Source: Bacteroidales bacterium
GTDB taxonomy: Bacteria; Bacteroidota; Bacteroidia; Bacteroidales; UBA932
Direction: 5' to 3'
Length of the DNA stretch: 64,000 bases
Assembly (NCBI GenBank): GCA_023227835.1
Contig: JALOCI010000004.1
Span: forward strand, 51,318 to 115,317
Positions 1 through 8,566 of this stretch are shown in pieces. Numbering within the stretch: the stretch's first letter is position 1; every line of letters starts with the position of its first letter. A program made the position numbers and the translations under genes. The notes under the pieces were generated by a model. That model had not been told where the DNA came from. It searched no databases and worked only from the letters and a program-made list of their open reading frames with translations.

Positions 1-935
1 ATTTCATAACTCTCCCTGTTTTTTAAAACACCATCCTGATGTATTCCGGATGAGTGAGCAAAGGCATTTCTTCCTACTATCGCTTTGTTCGGTTGTACCG
101 GCATTCTCATCAATGTTGAAACCAACCTTGATGTTTTCATGATTAATGGTGTGTCAATATCTGTATAAACAGGAAAGTCTTTTCTGCATTTTATGGCCAT
201 TACAACCTCTTCTAAAGCAGTATTGCCGGCTCTTTCCCCTATTCCGTTGATAGTGACCTCCGCCTGACGAGCACCATTCATAATTCCGGCAAGAGTATTT
301 GCCGTTGCCATTCCAAGATCATTGTGACAGTGTGTGGATATTATTGCCTTGTCAATATTTGGCACATTTTCAACAAGATAACGAATTTTTGCCCCATACT
401 CCTCAGGAGTGCAATATCCGGTTGTATCCGGAATGTTGACCACGGTGGCACCGGCTTTTATAACGGCTTCCACGACTCTTGCAAGATATTCATTATCTGT
501 TCTCCCTGCATCTTCGGCATAGAACTCGACATCATCCACATACTTTCTGGCATATTTCACACAATTGATTGCACGTAATATGATATCCTCTCTGTTTGAC
601 TTAAATTTATATTTAATATGAGGATCAGAAGTCCCTATTCCGGTGTGGATTCTCTTCCTTTTTGCAAAGTGAAGAGCATCGGCGGCCACCTCTATATCTT
701 TTTCTACAGCTCTGGTAAGTGCGCATATTGTTGACTCTGTAACAACCTTAGATATTTCAACAATTGATGTAAAATCTCCCGGACTGGAAATCGGAAAACC
801 ACACTCAATAATATCTACCTTTAATAATTCAAGGGCTTTGGCTAATTCTATCTTTTCAATAGTGTTCAACTGGCATCCCGGAACCTGTTCACCATCTCTT
901 AGCGTGGTGTCGAATACATAGAGTTTCTCATTCAT
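1..935 (-). CDS. leuA: 2-isopropylmalate synthase, C-terminus off the left edge
   Basis: Condenses acetyl-CoA with 2-oxoisovalerate in the first committed step of leucine synthesis, in the cytoplasm. About 311 codons are present. The DTTLRDGEQ motif starts at residue 9, and the metal-binding HCH (His202, His204) lies in STHCHNDLG. The TIM-barrel features NIPDTTGYC and GIGERAGN are also visible. The C-terminal leucine-binding regulatory domain would lie outside the window, so I cannot rule out a close relative such as a homocitrate- or citramalate-type synthase from sequence alone. The upstream leader with repeated Leu codons and a terminator argues strongly for leuA. The ATG at 935 lies about 15 bases after the terminator T-run. 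Confidence 0.9.
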   Translation of the reverse strand, partial: MNEKLYVFDTTLRDGEQVPGCQLNTIEKIELAKALELLKVDIIECGFPISSPGDFTSIVEISKVVTESTICALTRAVEKDIEVAADALHFAKRKRIHTGIGTSDPHIKYKFKSNREDIILRAINCVKYARKYVDDVEFYAEDAGRTDNEYLARVVEAVIKAGATVVNIPDTTGYCTPEEYGAKIRYLVENVPNIDKAIISTHCHNDLGMATANTLAGIMNGARQAEVTINGIGERAGNTALEEVVMAIKCRKDFPVYTDIDTPLIMKTSRLVSTLMRMPVQPNKAIVGRNAFAHSSGIHQDGVLKNRESYE

Positions 936-955
936 GTTTGTGTTGTATTAAAAAA

Positions 956-976
956 GCCACCTTTGTTCAAGGTGGC
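956..976 (-). terminator. Intrinsic terminator in the leuA leader (attenuator)
   Basis: On the minus strand, a perfect 8-bp stem (GCCACCTT / AAGGTGGC) with a 5-base loop is followed directly by six T. It sits between the leader peptide and leuA, so it would end transcription before the gene. An alternative pairing with the leader peptide's own coding region is described under findings. Confidence 0.8.
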
Positions 977-1012
977 CGGTTCATGTTTCTTATAATATTT
1001 TATCACAATATG

Positions 1013-1081
1013 TCAGATCCCCACCTCTCTGCCTTTACATAGGTTGAGTAGTAGATTAAAATGCATATTTAGATTATTCAT
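1013..1081 (-). CDS. leuL: Leucine leader peptide (22 aa)
   Basis: A short reading frame on the minus strand encodes 22 residues, beginning MNNLNMHF and followed by NLLLNL. Five residues are leucine, three of them consecutive (CTA CTA CTC). It ends 37 bases before the leuA terminator stem. This is the arrangement of amino-acid attenuators: when charged tRNA-Leu is scarce, the ribosome stalls on the Leu codons and frees the downstream RNA to form an antiterminator. The codon run and the hairpins are seen directly. The regulatory role is inferred by analogy with enterobacterial leu leaders. Confidence 0.65.
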   Translation of the reverse strand: MNNLNMHFNLLLNLCKGREVGI

Positions 1082-1098
1082 TGCTTGCATAACGACTG

Positions 1099-1106
1099 CG
1101 AAGATA
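1099..1106 (-). promoter_or_regulatory. Possible -7 box for the leu leader
   Basis: The minus strand reads TATCTTCG, one mismatch from the Bacteroidetes TAnnTTTG box, about 18 bases before the leader ATG. No clear -33 TTTG is seen, so this is a weak call. Confidence 0.3.
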
Positions 1107-1138
1107 TAAAAATAATCAATATATAAGCGGAATTATCT

Positions 1139-1146
1139 TATTTTTG
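1139..1146 (+). promoter_or_regulatory. -7 box for the crotonase gene
   Basis: TATTTTTG matches the Bacteroidetes TAnnTTTG consensus 30 bases before the ATG at 1177. The interval 1082-1138 therefore carries divergent promoters for leu and for this gene. Confidence 0.4.
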
Positions 1147-1176
1147 TATAAACCTACAGAAAATAAGTTATAAATT

Positions 1177-1956
1177 ATGGCATATAAATACCTGCACATA
1201 TCTACTGACAATCAGATTTGTACACTCAAAATAAGCAACCCGTCACAACTAAATGCTTTAAATTCATCAGTATTAAAAGAGCTTGATGAAGCTGTAAGTG
1301 AAATAGAAATTAATCCCGACATACGGGTCTTAATCATTACAGGTGAAGGAAGATCATTTGTAGCCGGGGCTGACATTTCCGAAATGTCGGAATTAGACAG
1401 TGTTGCAGCCGGAGAGTTTGCTTTTCGTGGTGCCAGTGTTTTCCGCAAAATTGAACTTTTACAAATACCTGTAATAGCTGCAATAAACGGATTTGCCCTG
1501 GGTGGAGGCTGTGAACTTGCTCTATCATGCGATATAAGAATTGCGTCAGACAATGCCAAACTTGGACAACCGGAAGTATCATTGGGAATAACTCCTGGTT
1601 TTTCGGGAACTGTCAGATTGGGAAGAATTGTCGGACCGGCCAAAGCTAAAGAGTTAATATTCACCGGAAGGGTAATAGATTCATCTGAGGCTCTCTCGAT
1701 TGGTCTGGTAAATAAAGTTTGCAACTCTGAGAATCTTATGGATGAAGTGATCAAAATGGCTTCTATTATAGCCAATAATGCACCTATAGCTGTAAAAAAT
1801 GCAAAAAGTTCCATTAATGACTCATCTGACCTTCCGGCTGATGACGCTATTAAAAACGAGATGCGACTTTTTGCACTATGCTTCAGTACTGAGGATCAGA
1901 AAGAGGGTATGAAAGCCTTTATGAACAGGACTAAAACAAAATTCAATAACAGATAA
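1177..1956 (+). CDS. Enoyl-CoA hydratase / crotonase
   Basis: A 259-residue crotonase-fold enzyme, expected to hydrate short-chain 2-enoyl-CoA such as crotonyl-CoA. The oxyanion-hole segment AGAD is at residues 63-66. The two glutamates typical of true hydratases are at 113 (GGGCELALSCD) and 133 (GQPEVSLGI), so this is probably a hydratase and not an isomerase. Length is normal for the family. It lies 11 bases upstream of a 3-hydroxyacyl-CoA dehydrogenase, and the pair would catalyse two successive steps between crotonyl-CoA and acetoacetyl-CoA, as in butyrate-type fermentation or short-chain acid breakdown. The direction of flux cannot be read from the sequence. Confidence 0.88.
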   Translation: MAYKYLHISTDNQICTLKISNPSQLNALNSSVLKELDEAVSEIEINPDIRVLIITGEGRSFVAGADISEMSELDSVAAGEFAFRGASVFRKIELLQIPVIAAINGFALGGGCELALSCDIRIASDNAKLGQPEVSLGITPGFSGTVRLGRIVGPAKAKELIFTGRVIDSSEALSIGLVNKVCNSENLMDEVIKMASIIANNAPIAVKNAKSSINDSSDLPADDAIKNEMRLFALCFSTEDQKEGMKAFMNRTKTKFNNR

Positions 1957-1967
1957 TATCTAAAACT

Positions 1968-2813
1968 ATGAAAATTTGCATAATAGGAACAGGAACAATG
2001 GGAAGCGGGATTGTACAGACATTTGCACAATCCGGCTTTACTGTTGTGATGAAGGGTATAAACGACAAGGAGCTTCAGTCAGGATACAGGAACATTGAAA
2101 AAAATCTTTCAAAGCTCGTGGAAAAAGGTAAAATAGAACAATCGGAAGCTGAATTAATTAAGTCACGGATTACAGGTACTACAACTTATGAATTATGCAA
2201 GGATGCCGATCTTGTCGTTGAGGCAGTTTTTGAGACTATGTCTGTAAAGAATGAAATCTTCAAATCCCTGGACGAAATATGTGATCCAAAGACTATTCTT
2301 GCATCAAACACCTCTTCTCTCTCTATCACTGAAATAGCAGCATCTACACAAAGAGCGGACAGAGTAATAGGAATGCACTTTTTCAACCCGGCACCTGTCA
2401 TGAAACTGGTAGAGGTAATTAAAGGGCAACTGACCTCACCGGAAACACAAGCCATTGTTACTGAGATAGCCCTGAAAGCCGGAAAAACTCCTGTTAATGT
2501 TAATGAAGCTCCGGGTTTTGTCGTAAACAGAATCCTTATTCCAATGGTTAATGAAGGTGTGGCAATATTTGCTGAAGGTGTTGCAAAAAAAGAGGAGATA
2601 GACGAGGCAATGAAGCTTGGGGCAAATCACCCCATGGGTCCTCTGGCTCTCGGAGACCTGATCGGATTGGATGTATGTCTGGCAATTATGGAGGTTTTAT
2701 ACAATGAATTTGGAGATCCGAAATACAGACCTCACCCTCTTCTGAAGAAAATGGTAAGGGCAGGACAACTAGGAAGAAAGACCGGGATGGGATTTTATGA
2801 TTACAGTAAGTAG
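1968..2813 (+). CDS. 3-hydroxybutyryl-CoA dehydrogenase
   Basis: A 281-residue NAD(P)-dependent 3-hydroxyacyl-CoA dehydrogenase. The dinucleotide-binding GTGTMG is at residues 7-12. The catalytic region GMHFFNPAPVMKLVEV, with its His, and the substrate-side motif APGFVVNRIL are intact. The C-terminal helical domain ends GQLGRKTGMGFYDY, the usual finish of the short single-function form (fadB2/hbd type), not of a bifunctional FadB. It is almost certainly cotranscribed with the crotonase upstream, and would interconvert 3-hydroxybutyryl-CoA and acetoacetyl-CoA. Confidence 0.9.
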   Translation: MKICIIGTGTMGSGIVQTFAQSGFTVVMKGINDKELQSGYRNIEKNLSKLVEKGKIEQSEAELIKSRITGTTTYELCKDADLVVEAVFETMSVKNEIFKSLDEICDPKTILASNTSSLSITEIAASTQRADRVIGMHFFNPAPVMKLVEVIKGQLTSPETQAIVTEIALKAGKTPVNVNEAPGFVVNRILIPMVNEGVAIFAEGVAKKEEIDEAMKLGANHPMGPLALGDLIGLDVCLAIMEVLYNEFGDPKYRPHPLLKKMVRAGQLGRKTGMGFYDYSK

Positions 2814-2836
2814 GGAATATTAGCAAGTGGTTAAAG

Positions 2837-5806
2837 ATGCCAAACAGAAATAGTCTACAGCGAAGTTCAAGGATGAATTATAAGATTCTTATGCAAAACC
2901 GCATAAGAAGGGTTCTTATGATTTGTACAAGTTATGATGCATATATACTTGAAGAGGATGGCCGTATTGAGGACCAGATATATAAAGAGTACGTAGATTT
3001 AAATCTCAGCAATCCTCCGGCTTTTACGTGGGCGAATTCTTCTATGGATGCCCTGAAATTGTTGGACACAGATGACGATTTTGATCTCATCATCAGTATG
3101 ATAAATGTCGGTGAGCTGGATGTTTTCAAATTCTCTAAACTCTGTAAAGTAGAACATCCTGATATTCCGTTTGTGCTTCTTACTAACTTTTCAAAAGAAC
3201 TTTCAAAAATCTTAGAAAGGGAAGACTGTTCGGCTATAGACCATATCTTCAGTTGGCATGGAAATGCCGATCTTATTCTTGCAATAATAAAGCTGTTTGA
3301 GGACAGGATAAATGCTGACGATGACATACTAAATGCCGGTGTACAATCGATCTTGCTTGTAGAAGATTCTATCCGATTCTATTCCACATATCTGCCGGCA
3401 ATATACAGGTTGGTTTTGGTTCAAAGTGCAGAATTTCTTAAGGAGGCTCTGAATGAACAACAGCAGAAGCTCAGAAAAAGAGCAAGGCCTAAAATTCTTC
3501 TTGCTACAAACTATCAGGAGGCAGTAGATCTTTATGAAAAGTATAAAAAAAATCTTCTTGGAGTTATATCTGATGTAGCTTTTGTATTACATAAAAATGA
3601 TCATCCAGAGAGTGAGAAGATTGACGCTGGTATAGATTTATGCAGAATGATTCAGAAGGATGACCCCTATATGCCATTCTTACTTCAGTCATCTCAGGAA
3701 AGCATGAGAAAAGTAGCAGAGAGCCTGGGTGTCGGATTCATCCTTAAGCACTCTAAAACACTACTTATTGAATTGAGTGAATACATAAGTGAGGAGTTTG
3801 TGTTCGGTGATTTCGTGTTCAGAGATATTAAATCCGGTATAGTATATGGCAGGGCTAAAGATCTTAAGGAACTACAACACTTGATAATGGAGATTCCTGA
3901 GGATGTCCTTCTATATCATGCCTCAAGAAACAGGTTATCCAAATGGATGTACTCAAGGGGACTGTTTTCTCTTGCAACGAAAATCAAAGGAGTCCGAGAG
4001 GGGCAGTTCAACTCAACAGATGAACTGAGAAACTTTATAATACAGTCAATTATTGACTATCGTATTTTGGTTGGGCATGGTGTAGTTGCCAGATTTAACA
4101 AAGAGACATACGGGGAATTCATTTGGTTTGCCAGGCTCGGTGAGGGTTCTCTTGGAGGAAAAGCCAGAGGGTTGGCTTTCATAAACAGTATGCTTCAAAA
4201 GCATAATTTACTCAACAAATATCCTGGAGTAAAGATACTTATACCAAGGACAATTGTTATAGCCACAGACTATTTTGACGAATTTATTAAAGATAATGGT
4301 CTCCAATATGTAATAAACTCGGATATTACTGATGAGGAGCTTTTATCAGAATTTGTAAGTTCTCGTTTACCGGAGCAACTTGTAGAGGAATTAAAAGTAT
4401 ATATAAGATATGCGACAGGCCCTTTGGCGGTAAGATCTAGTTCCAAGCTTGAAGACTCCCACTATCAACCATTTGCCGGCATATACTCTACTTATATGGT
4501 TCCCCACACTCAGAACAATGACCAGATGCTGAGACTGCTAGGCAAGGCAATTAAAAGTGTGTATGCTTCAATTTATTATGCATCCAGCAGATCATACATA
4601 CAGGCTACATCCAATCTTATAAGTGAAGAGAAGATGGCGGTTGTAATACAGGATGTGTGTGGTACTGAAGATAATGGATACTTCTTCCCCACTCTATCTG
4701 GAGTGGCCAGATCTGTAAACTTTTACCCAATAGGATCAGAAAAACCTGAAGATGGCATAGTAAATATGGCATTCGGTCTGGGAAGGCTTGTTGTAGAGGG
4801 CGGTAAGACACTCCGGTTCTCTCCTAAATATCCAAAGCATATATTGCAACTTTCAAGTAACCAGTTGGCACTGAAAGAGACACAAAATCACATGTTTGCA
4901 TTGAATCTCAAACCGGAAGAGTTCAAGACATCAATTGACGAATCAATTAATCTGGTAAAATTTGATATCAACCAGATTAAGCATTTCAGAAACATGAAAT
5001 ATGTTGCCTCTACCTGGAATCCGCAGAATGAGATGCTGATTGACAACAATCTTGAAGATGGAAGAAAAGTTATAACTTTTGCACATATCCTTAAATATGA
5101 TGTTATACCTCTTGCAAAGATAATCTGTGACATACTGGAAATAAGCCAGATGGAGATGCGGACTCCAGTTGAACTTGAGTTTGCTGTAAATATGGATGTT
5201 CCGGAAGGCCAGGATCGGATTTTCAGTTTTCTACAAATCAGGCCAATAACCGATAATCAGGATAACTTACCCATGGAGTGGGATAATATTGACAGAAATG
5301 GATGTATAATATACTCCGAAAAGGCACTTGGCGTAGGAAACGTGGAAGGAATAACAGACCTGATTTATGTAAGAAGTGAGAATTTTGACAATACATACAC
5401 AAGAGAGATTGCCTCTGAGGTAAATATCCTTAATAAAAAGGCTAAAGAGCAGAATAGAAACTATGTTCTTATCGGACCGGGGAGATGGGGATCGAGTGAT
5501 CCATGGCTTGGCATCCCGGTTAAATGGCCTGATATATCTGAAGCTAAAGTAATTGTAGAGTGCGGTCAGAAAAATTTCCAGGTAGAGCCGAGCCAGGGAA
5601 CTCATTTTTTTCAGAATCTCACATCTTTCGGGATTGGTTATCTGACAATAAATCCTTTTATAGGAGACGGCTCTTTTGACAAAGATTTGCTTGACTCAAT
5701 GGAGGTTGTTCATGAAAGCAAGTATCTAAGACACGTCCGTTTCAACAGCCCTTTGTTTATTTATATTGATGGACGAAAGAGCCGGGGAATAATAAGTGTT
5801 TCTTAA
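2837..5806 (+). CDS. PPDK-N ATP-grasp protein with receiver-like N-terminus
   Basis: A 989-residue protein. Residues ~25-150 and ~165-330 each resemble a response-regulator receiver fold: the second starts SILLVEDS and has SDVAF at the expected aspartate site, while the first has degenerate acidic residues. From ~430 onward it matches the PEP synthase / pyruvate phosphate dikinase nucleotide-binding domain (GSLGGKARGLAF, then PLAVRSSSKLEDS, then FLQIRPIT). I find no phosphohistidine swivel domain and no PEP-binding TIM barrel, so it is unlikely to be a real PEP synthase. The C-terminal ~170 residues (including IGPGRWGSSDPWLG) are unassigned. It follows hbd by 23 bases. Its role is unknown; it may be a kinase or dikinase regulated through its receivers. 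Confidence 0.7.
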   Translation: MPNRNSLQRSSRMNYKILMQNRIRRVLMICTSYDAYILEEDGRIEDQIYKEYVDLNLSNPPAFTWANSSMDALKLLDTDDDFDLIISMINVGELDVFKFSKLCKVEHPDIPFVLLTNFSKELSKILEREDCSAIDHIFSWHGNADLILAIIKLFEDRINADDDILNAGVQSILLVEDSIRFYSTYLPAIYRLVLVQSAEFLKEALNEQQQKLRKRARPKILLATNYQEAVDLYEKYKKNLLGVISDVAFVLHKNDHPESEKIDAGIDLCRMIQKDDPYMPFLLQSSQESMRKVAESLGVGFILKHSKTLLIELSEYISEEFVFGDFVFRDIKSGIVYGRAKDLKELQHLIMEIPEDVLLYHASRNRLSKWMYSRGLFSLATKIKGVREGQFNSTDELRNFIIQSIIDYRILVGHGVVARFNKETYGEFIWFARLGEGSLGGKARGLAFINSMLQKHNLLNKYPGVKILIPRTIVIATDYFDEFIKDNGLQYVINSDITDEELLSEFVSSRLPEQLVEELKVYIRYATGPLAVRSSSKLEDSHYQPFAGIYSTYMVPHTQNNDQMLRLLGKAIKSVYASIYYASSRSYIQATSNLISEEKMAVVIQDVCGTEDNGYFFPTLSGVARSVNFYPIGSEKPEDGIVNMAFGLGRLVVEGGKTLRFSPKYPKHILQLSSNQLALKETQNHMFALNLKPEEFKTSIDESINLVKFDINQIKHFRNMKYVASTWNPQNEMLIDNNLEDGRKVITFAHILKYDVIPLAKIICDILEISQMEMRTPVELEFAVNMDVPEGQDRIFSFLQIRPITDNQDNLPMEWDNIDRNGCIIYSEKALGVGNVEGITDLIYVRSENFDNTYTREIASEVNILNKKAKEQNRNYVLIGPGRWGSSDPWLGIPVKWPDISEAKVIVECGQKNFQVEPSQGTHFFQNLTSFGIGYLTINPFIGDGSFDKDLLDSMEVVHESKYLRHVRFNSPLFIYIDGRKSRGIISVS

Positions 5807-5820
5807 TTCCACCATTTTTG

Positions 5821-5828
5821 TACATTTG
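5821..5828 (+). promoter_or_regulatory. -7 box for the amidophosphoribosyltransferase gene
   Basis: TACATTTG fits TAnnTTTG. A TTTC at 5799-5802, an imperfect -33 element, lies 18 bases upstream. The ATG follows at 5849. Confidence 0.45.
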
Positions 5829-5848
5829 CGGCCAAATAAACGACTATT

Positions 5849-7585
5849 ATGAGCGAAATTCTCAATCATGAGTGTGGGATAGCACTTGTCAGACTTCTCA
5901 AACCACTGGAATATTATCACAATAAATACGGTTCATATCTTTACGGTCTGAACCGTCTTTATATAATGATGGAAAAACAGAGAAACAGAGGTCAGGAAGG
6001 AGCAGGAGTGGTTGGAGTTAAACTGGACATGCCTCCTGGTTACAAGTATATGGACAGAGTACGTTCTTGTGACGCAAACCCGATACAGGAAGTTTTCAAA
6101 AGAATAAACGAGCCTTTTGATGCAGAAACATTAAGAAAAAGAGACTCAAAGTGGGCCAAAATGAATATTTCGTTTGTCTCTGAAATATATCTGGGACATT
6201 TAAGATACTCAACATTCGGTAAAAATAACATTGATCTTGTCCACCCTCTTAAAAGGGCCAGCAACTGGAGAAGCAGAAATTTAGCCCTTGCAGCAAACTT
6301 CAATTTAACAAATATCGATGAGTTATTCGAAAGCCTCATTCAAGCAGGCCAACATCCGCGATACTATGCAGACACAGTAACCCTTCTGGAAAAAGTAGGT
6401 TATTACCTGGATGATGAAATCCAGAATAAATACAGAAAATACCGTGATGAGGGATTCAGCAAGATTGACATTACACCACAAATAGAAAAAAACCTGGATA
6501 TTCAGGATGTGCTTAGAAAGAGTACGGAAAAATGGGATGGAGGATATGCTGTTGCCGGTGTTCTGGGACACGGAGATGCATTTGTTGTCAGAGATCCATG
6601 GGGTATAAGACCTGCATACTACTATCATGATGAAGAAGTTGTTGTTGTTGCTTCAGAGGCTTCTGTTATAAGAACCTCTTTCAGAATTGACGATATAGGC
6701 ATAAAAGAGATAAAACCCGGTAATGCTCTTATTATAAAACAAAACGGGCATGTTGATGAAGTAATCGTCAGGGAACCTATGAAAAGGAGCAGTTGTTCCT
6801 TTGAACGAATATACTTTTCCCGTGGTAACGACCGCTACATTTACAAAGAGAGAAAAATGCTCGGAGAGCTTCTTACCAATCAATTGATAGATGCTGTTAA
6901 CGGAGATCTGGAAAATACGGTGTTCTCTTTTATCCCTAACACTGCAGAAACCTCCTTCTACGGAATGGTGAAGGGAATTCAGCAGTATATGGTCAATAGA
7001 AAAATTGAGGAGTTGCGCTCTTCTAACGGGCATATTGATGACACCCTCATTGAAAAAATTATTTCTGCAGAACCCAGGGTTGAGAAAATTGTAATCAAGG
7101 ATGCGAAATTAAGGACTTTCATAACTTCCGACGGCGACAGAGATATGATGGTAGGGCATGTGTACGATGTAACCTACGGGGCAGTAAGACCGGATGATAA
7201 CCTTGTAGTTATTGACGACTCTATTGTAAGGGGGACAACTTTACGCCGCAGCATATTAAGAATTCTTGACACTCTTCATCCTAAAAAAATTATTATTGTT
7301 TCTTCTGCCCCGCAGATAAGATATCCTGACTGCTATGGGATTGACATGACTAGGATGGGTGAGTTCATTGCATTTAATGCTGCAATAGAGCTTCTTAAAG
7401 AGAATGGTCTTGAATCTGTAATAGAGGATGTTTATCAGAAATGCAAGAGTCAGGTCGGACTTCCTAAAGAGATGTATGTTAACTATGTAAAAGAGATTTA
7501 TAACCCATTTACTGATGAACAGATTTCTTCTAAGATTGCCGAAATGGTTAAAAGCAGAAGTGCAAATTGTTTATCAAAAAATTGA
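5849..7585 (+). CDS. Amidophosphoribosyltransferase, long form, 3' end frameshifted
   Basis: Transfers glutamine amide nitrogen to PRPP, the entry step of purine synthesis. Cys9 (NHECGIAL) is the expected N-terminal nucleophile after propeptide removal. RNRGQEGAGVVG and LGHLRYSTFG mark the glutaminase domain, and LVVIDDSIVRGTT is the PRPP-binding motif. The protein is of the longer type I associate with Bacteroidales, beside a canonical PurF. The frame stops after 578 residues, but a family-like tail continues in the +1 frame to 7721 and would give about 624 residues. The break maps to the four A at 7550-7553. The core enzyme domains are complete before the break, so activity may survive. Confidence 0.85.
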   Translation: MSEILNHECGIALVRLLKPLEYYHNKYGSYLYGLNRLYIMMEKQRNRGQEGAGVVGVKLDMPPGYKYMDRVRSCDANPIQEVFKRINEPFDAETLRKRDSKWAKMNISFVSEIYLGHLRYSTFGKNNIDLVHPLKRASNWRSRNLALAANFNLTNIDELFESLIQAGQHPRYYADTVTLLEKVGYYLDDEIQNKYRKYRDEGFSKIDITPQIEKNLDIQDVLRKSTEKWDGGYAVAGVLGHGDAFVVRDPWGIRPAYYYHDEEVVVVASEASVIRTSFRIDDIGIKEIKPGNALIIKQNGHVDEVIVREPMKRSSCSFERIYFSRGNDRYIYKERKMLGELLTNQLIDAVNGDLENTVFSFIPNTAETSFYGMVKGIQQYMVNRKIEELRSSNGHIDDTLIEKIISAEPRVEKIVIKDAKLRTFITSDGDRDMMVGHVYDVTYGAVRPDDNLVVIDDSIVRGTTLRRSILRILDTLHPKKIIIVSSAPQIRYPDCYGIDMTRMGEFIAFNAAIELLKENGLESVIEDVYQKCKSQVGLPKEMYVNYVKEIYNPFTDEQISSKIAEMVKSRSANCLSKN

Positions 7586-7721
7586 AAATCTGCACCTTGC
7601 ATGCTCCGACAACAGTGGAGACTGGTATTTTTCAGGTAATTATCCGACACCGGGAGGTAACAAAGTTGTTAACACAGCGTTTATTAACTGGAGAGAAGGA
7701 CGGGACGAAAGATCATATTAA
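7554..7721 (+). pseudogene. Displaced C-terminal tail of the amidophosphoribosyltransferase
   Basis: This segment is in the +1 frame relative to the gene before it. It encodes about 55 residues, from AEVQIVYQKIENLH through DWYFSGNYPTPGG to EGRDERSY, then TAA. It has no start codon of its own near the join. Dropping one A from the run at 7550-7553 fuses it to the upstream frame as EMVK-AEVQ. From memory, long Bacteroidales homologues end with a similar GDWYF-YPTPGG tail. It could reflect a mutation, an assembly error or frameshifting during expression. Confidence 0.65.
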
Positions 7722-8566
7722 CGGGCCAGTATAATTCCGGTATTTCTTCCGGTACCTTTCACATATTCACTGAGAGTTCCCTCATGAACAACAACCTTTT
7801 CCATTTTGGAAGATGCATGAATGAATGTGAGGGTCTTACCTTTTTTATAGACAATCCCCACATGAGATATGTCTATTCCAGGTATAGTAGTGACAAAGCC
7901 CACCATGTCTCCTGTATGTATACGCCTGAACCTCCTGTCGATTTTTCTTGTGGGTATATAATAATGTTTTCTTTTGTTTATCTCCTGCTCTTTAACGGCA
8001 ATCCTTTCTTTCAATACTCTATTTTGCAATAATTGCTTATAACTATCAGAATTGGAGGACATTATATAAAGATTCAGTTTTAATTTTTTTCCGCCGCATT
8101 TCCGTGTAACATTATTAATCAGGCCTTTTCTCTGGTTTTCGTATATCCAGTCTGACGTATAGTGTAATCTGTCAGTATAATCGTTGATTTTATCATTCCG
8201 GTATCTGTAATGCATCAGATTAGAGCAATAGTTCTCAAATGTCATTTCTCCTGACAAAACAGTTGTTGTCAACGTCAAAACATTCTCAACAAATGTGGTG
8301 CAATCCAGCTCTCTCAGGTTTACAACCAGACCTTCTGGCTCGATTTCCAATGTATGAGCCACATAAGGAGTACCCAGAAAAAACATGGCAGTTTTTAATA
8401 TGATGGTATCACGTGGTTGATTTTTCCATCTTGTGATATAATTGCAATAGTCGTTGAAAATCTCCTTGTCCTTAGTTGTACAATAAAGAGTATCAGCAGG
8501 AAATGCCTTTGACATTGTGGATACATAAGTCATTACAAATATCACTAAAAAAAACTTTTTCTTCAT
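7718..8566 (-). CDS. DUF1460 N-acetylmuramoyl-L-alanine amidase-like lipid- or cell-wall-acting hydrolase
   Basis: A 282-residue exported protein with an N-terminal signal peptide (MKKKFFLVIFVMTYVS, cleaved near AFPA). The NlpC/P60-like catalytic cysteine lies in ELDCTTFVENVL, and a C-terminal HVGIVY with FIHASS supplies the histidine region. These are the marks of DUF1460, a Bacteroidetes family linked to peptidoglycan amidase activity. It acts in the periplasm or at the outer membrane. Its ATG overlaps the stop of the upstream kinase (ATGA at 8563-8566), so the two are translationally coupled. Its stop shares a TTAA (7718-7721) with the convergent amidophosphoribosyltransferase tail. Confidence 0.82.
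   Translation of the reverse strand: MKKKFFLVIFVMTYVSTMSKAFPADTLYCTTKDKEIFNDYCNYITRWKNQPRDTIILKTAMFFLGTPYVAHTLEIEPEGLVVNLRELDCTTFVENVLTLTTTVLSGEMTFENYCSNLMHYRYRNDKINDYTDRLHYTSDWIYENQRKGLINNVTRKCGGKKLKLNLYIMSSNSDSYKQLLQNRVLKERIAVKEQEINKRKHYYIPTRKIDRRFRRIHTGDMVGFVTTIPGIDISHVGIVYKKGKTLTFIHASSKMEKVVVHEGTLSEYVKGTGRNTGIILAR

Noticed and set aside
1212..1814. A 200-residue frame opposite the crotonase gene
   Set aside because: It is the antisense of a well-supported enzyme with all catalytic motifs.
2837..5806. Ordinary phosphoenolpyruvate synthase
   Set aside because: The phosphohistidine and PEP-binding domains are not present, so the name would mislead.
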